From assembly GCA_046481785.1 (NCBI GenBank), contig JAWOJF010000132.1, positions 1 to 5,490 on the forward strand: a DNA stretch of 5,490 nt. Direction: 5' to 3'. The notes below the pieces were generated by a model. It ran no database searches, was not told the DNA's origin, and saw only the letters and a list, made by a program, of their open reading frames with translations. Within the stretch, counting starts at the first letter, position 1, and each line of letters begins with the position of its first letter. Positions 5,245-5,490 of the stretch are shown piece after piece. A program made the position numbers and the translations under genes. This DNA is from JAWOJF01 sp046481785. GTDB lineage: Bacteria; Bacteroidota; Ignavibacteria; Ignavibacteriales; Ignavibacteriaceae.

Positions 5245-5490
5245 TCCAAAATAGTAATTTGTTTCGTTCCTACGGAACTTGCAAATATTGAGATTACCTA
5301 TATCTATAAACATAACGTCCCTGACGGGACTTAAAACAGCAATATATATTATACCTTAAACAGGTAACTATATGTTTTGGTATAATATTATATTGCTGTT
5401 TTAAGTCCCGTCACCGACGTTATGTTTATAGATATAGCTAATCTCAATATTTGCAAGTTCCGTAGGAACGAAACAAATTACTATTTTGGA
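5245..5490. repeat. Long inverted repeat: 111/112-nt arms, 23-nt loop
   Basis: The left arm (5245-5355) and the reverse complement of the right arm (5379-5490) agree except for three substitutions (5297, 5320, 5321) and one 1-nt indel in the AT-rich inner part, about 96% identity by hand alignment. The loop is 5356-5378. Each arm carries smaller palindromes: GTTCC-TAC-GGAAC at 5266-5278, and GTCCC-TGAC-GGGAC at 5317-5330, the latter broken in the right arm. No open reading frame of note is present. The right arm ends exactly at the window edge, so the repeat may extend further. It could be a foldback/MITE-like element, two head-to-head copies of a dispersed repeat of about 110 bp, or the template of a very long RNA hairpin. 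No transposase is in the window. Confidence 0.92.

Noticed and set aside
5245..5490. CRISPR array or tandem direct repeats
   Set aside because: The repeated sequences are inverted, not direct, with only two copies and no regular spacers.

Overview
The window is an AT-rich piece of bacterial chromosome that looks like a member of the Fibrobacterota-Chlorobiota-Bacteroidota (FCB) group, possibly an Ignavibacteria-like lineage. This rests on the PorT-like outer-membrane beta-barrel, the Gln-after-signal-peptide exported proteins, a Bacteroidota-style candidate promoter, and GC-rich palindromic repeats between AT-rich genes. Two clear G-rich Shine-Dalgarno sites (2208-2214 and 4481-4486) fit Ignavibacteria/Chlorobi somewhat better than typical Bacteroidota. 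The taxonomy is inferred from protein style only.

Layout. Positions 1-540 contain no gene but hold a cluster of GC-rich hairpins (243-374) nested inside a second, AT-rich inverted repeat (194-209/398-414). Positions 541-1970 are a two-gene minus-strand operon: bacterial Ku (1113-1970), then a TPR protein (541-1116) whose start overlaps the Ku stop by 4 bp. Divergent from Ku is a lipoprotein with a glycine-zipper segment and a beta-barrel-like C-terminal half (2218-3456, plus). It converges on an exported NodB-type polysaccharide deacetylase (3544-4332, minus). A divergent intergenic region with palindromic candidate operators separates that gene from a small outer-membrane beta-barrel protein (4491-5132, plus), which ends at a strong intrinsic terminator (5166-5195). 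The window closes with a very long inverted repeat: arms of 111 and 112 nt, near-identical, around a 23-nt loop (5245-5490). Its right arm runs to the last base, so the true boundary is unknown.

How the genes fit together. Ku is the DNA-end-binding protein of bacterial non-homologous end joining. Its usual partner LigD is not in the window, and the coupled TPR protein is the only candidate co-factor here. The other three genes are single cell-envelope genes (two outer-membrane-type proteins and a carbohydrate deacetylase) with no visible shared pathway. The most unusual material is non-coding: two architecturally different foldback repeats at the two ends, both of the sort spread in families through a genome, with no transposase in the window.
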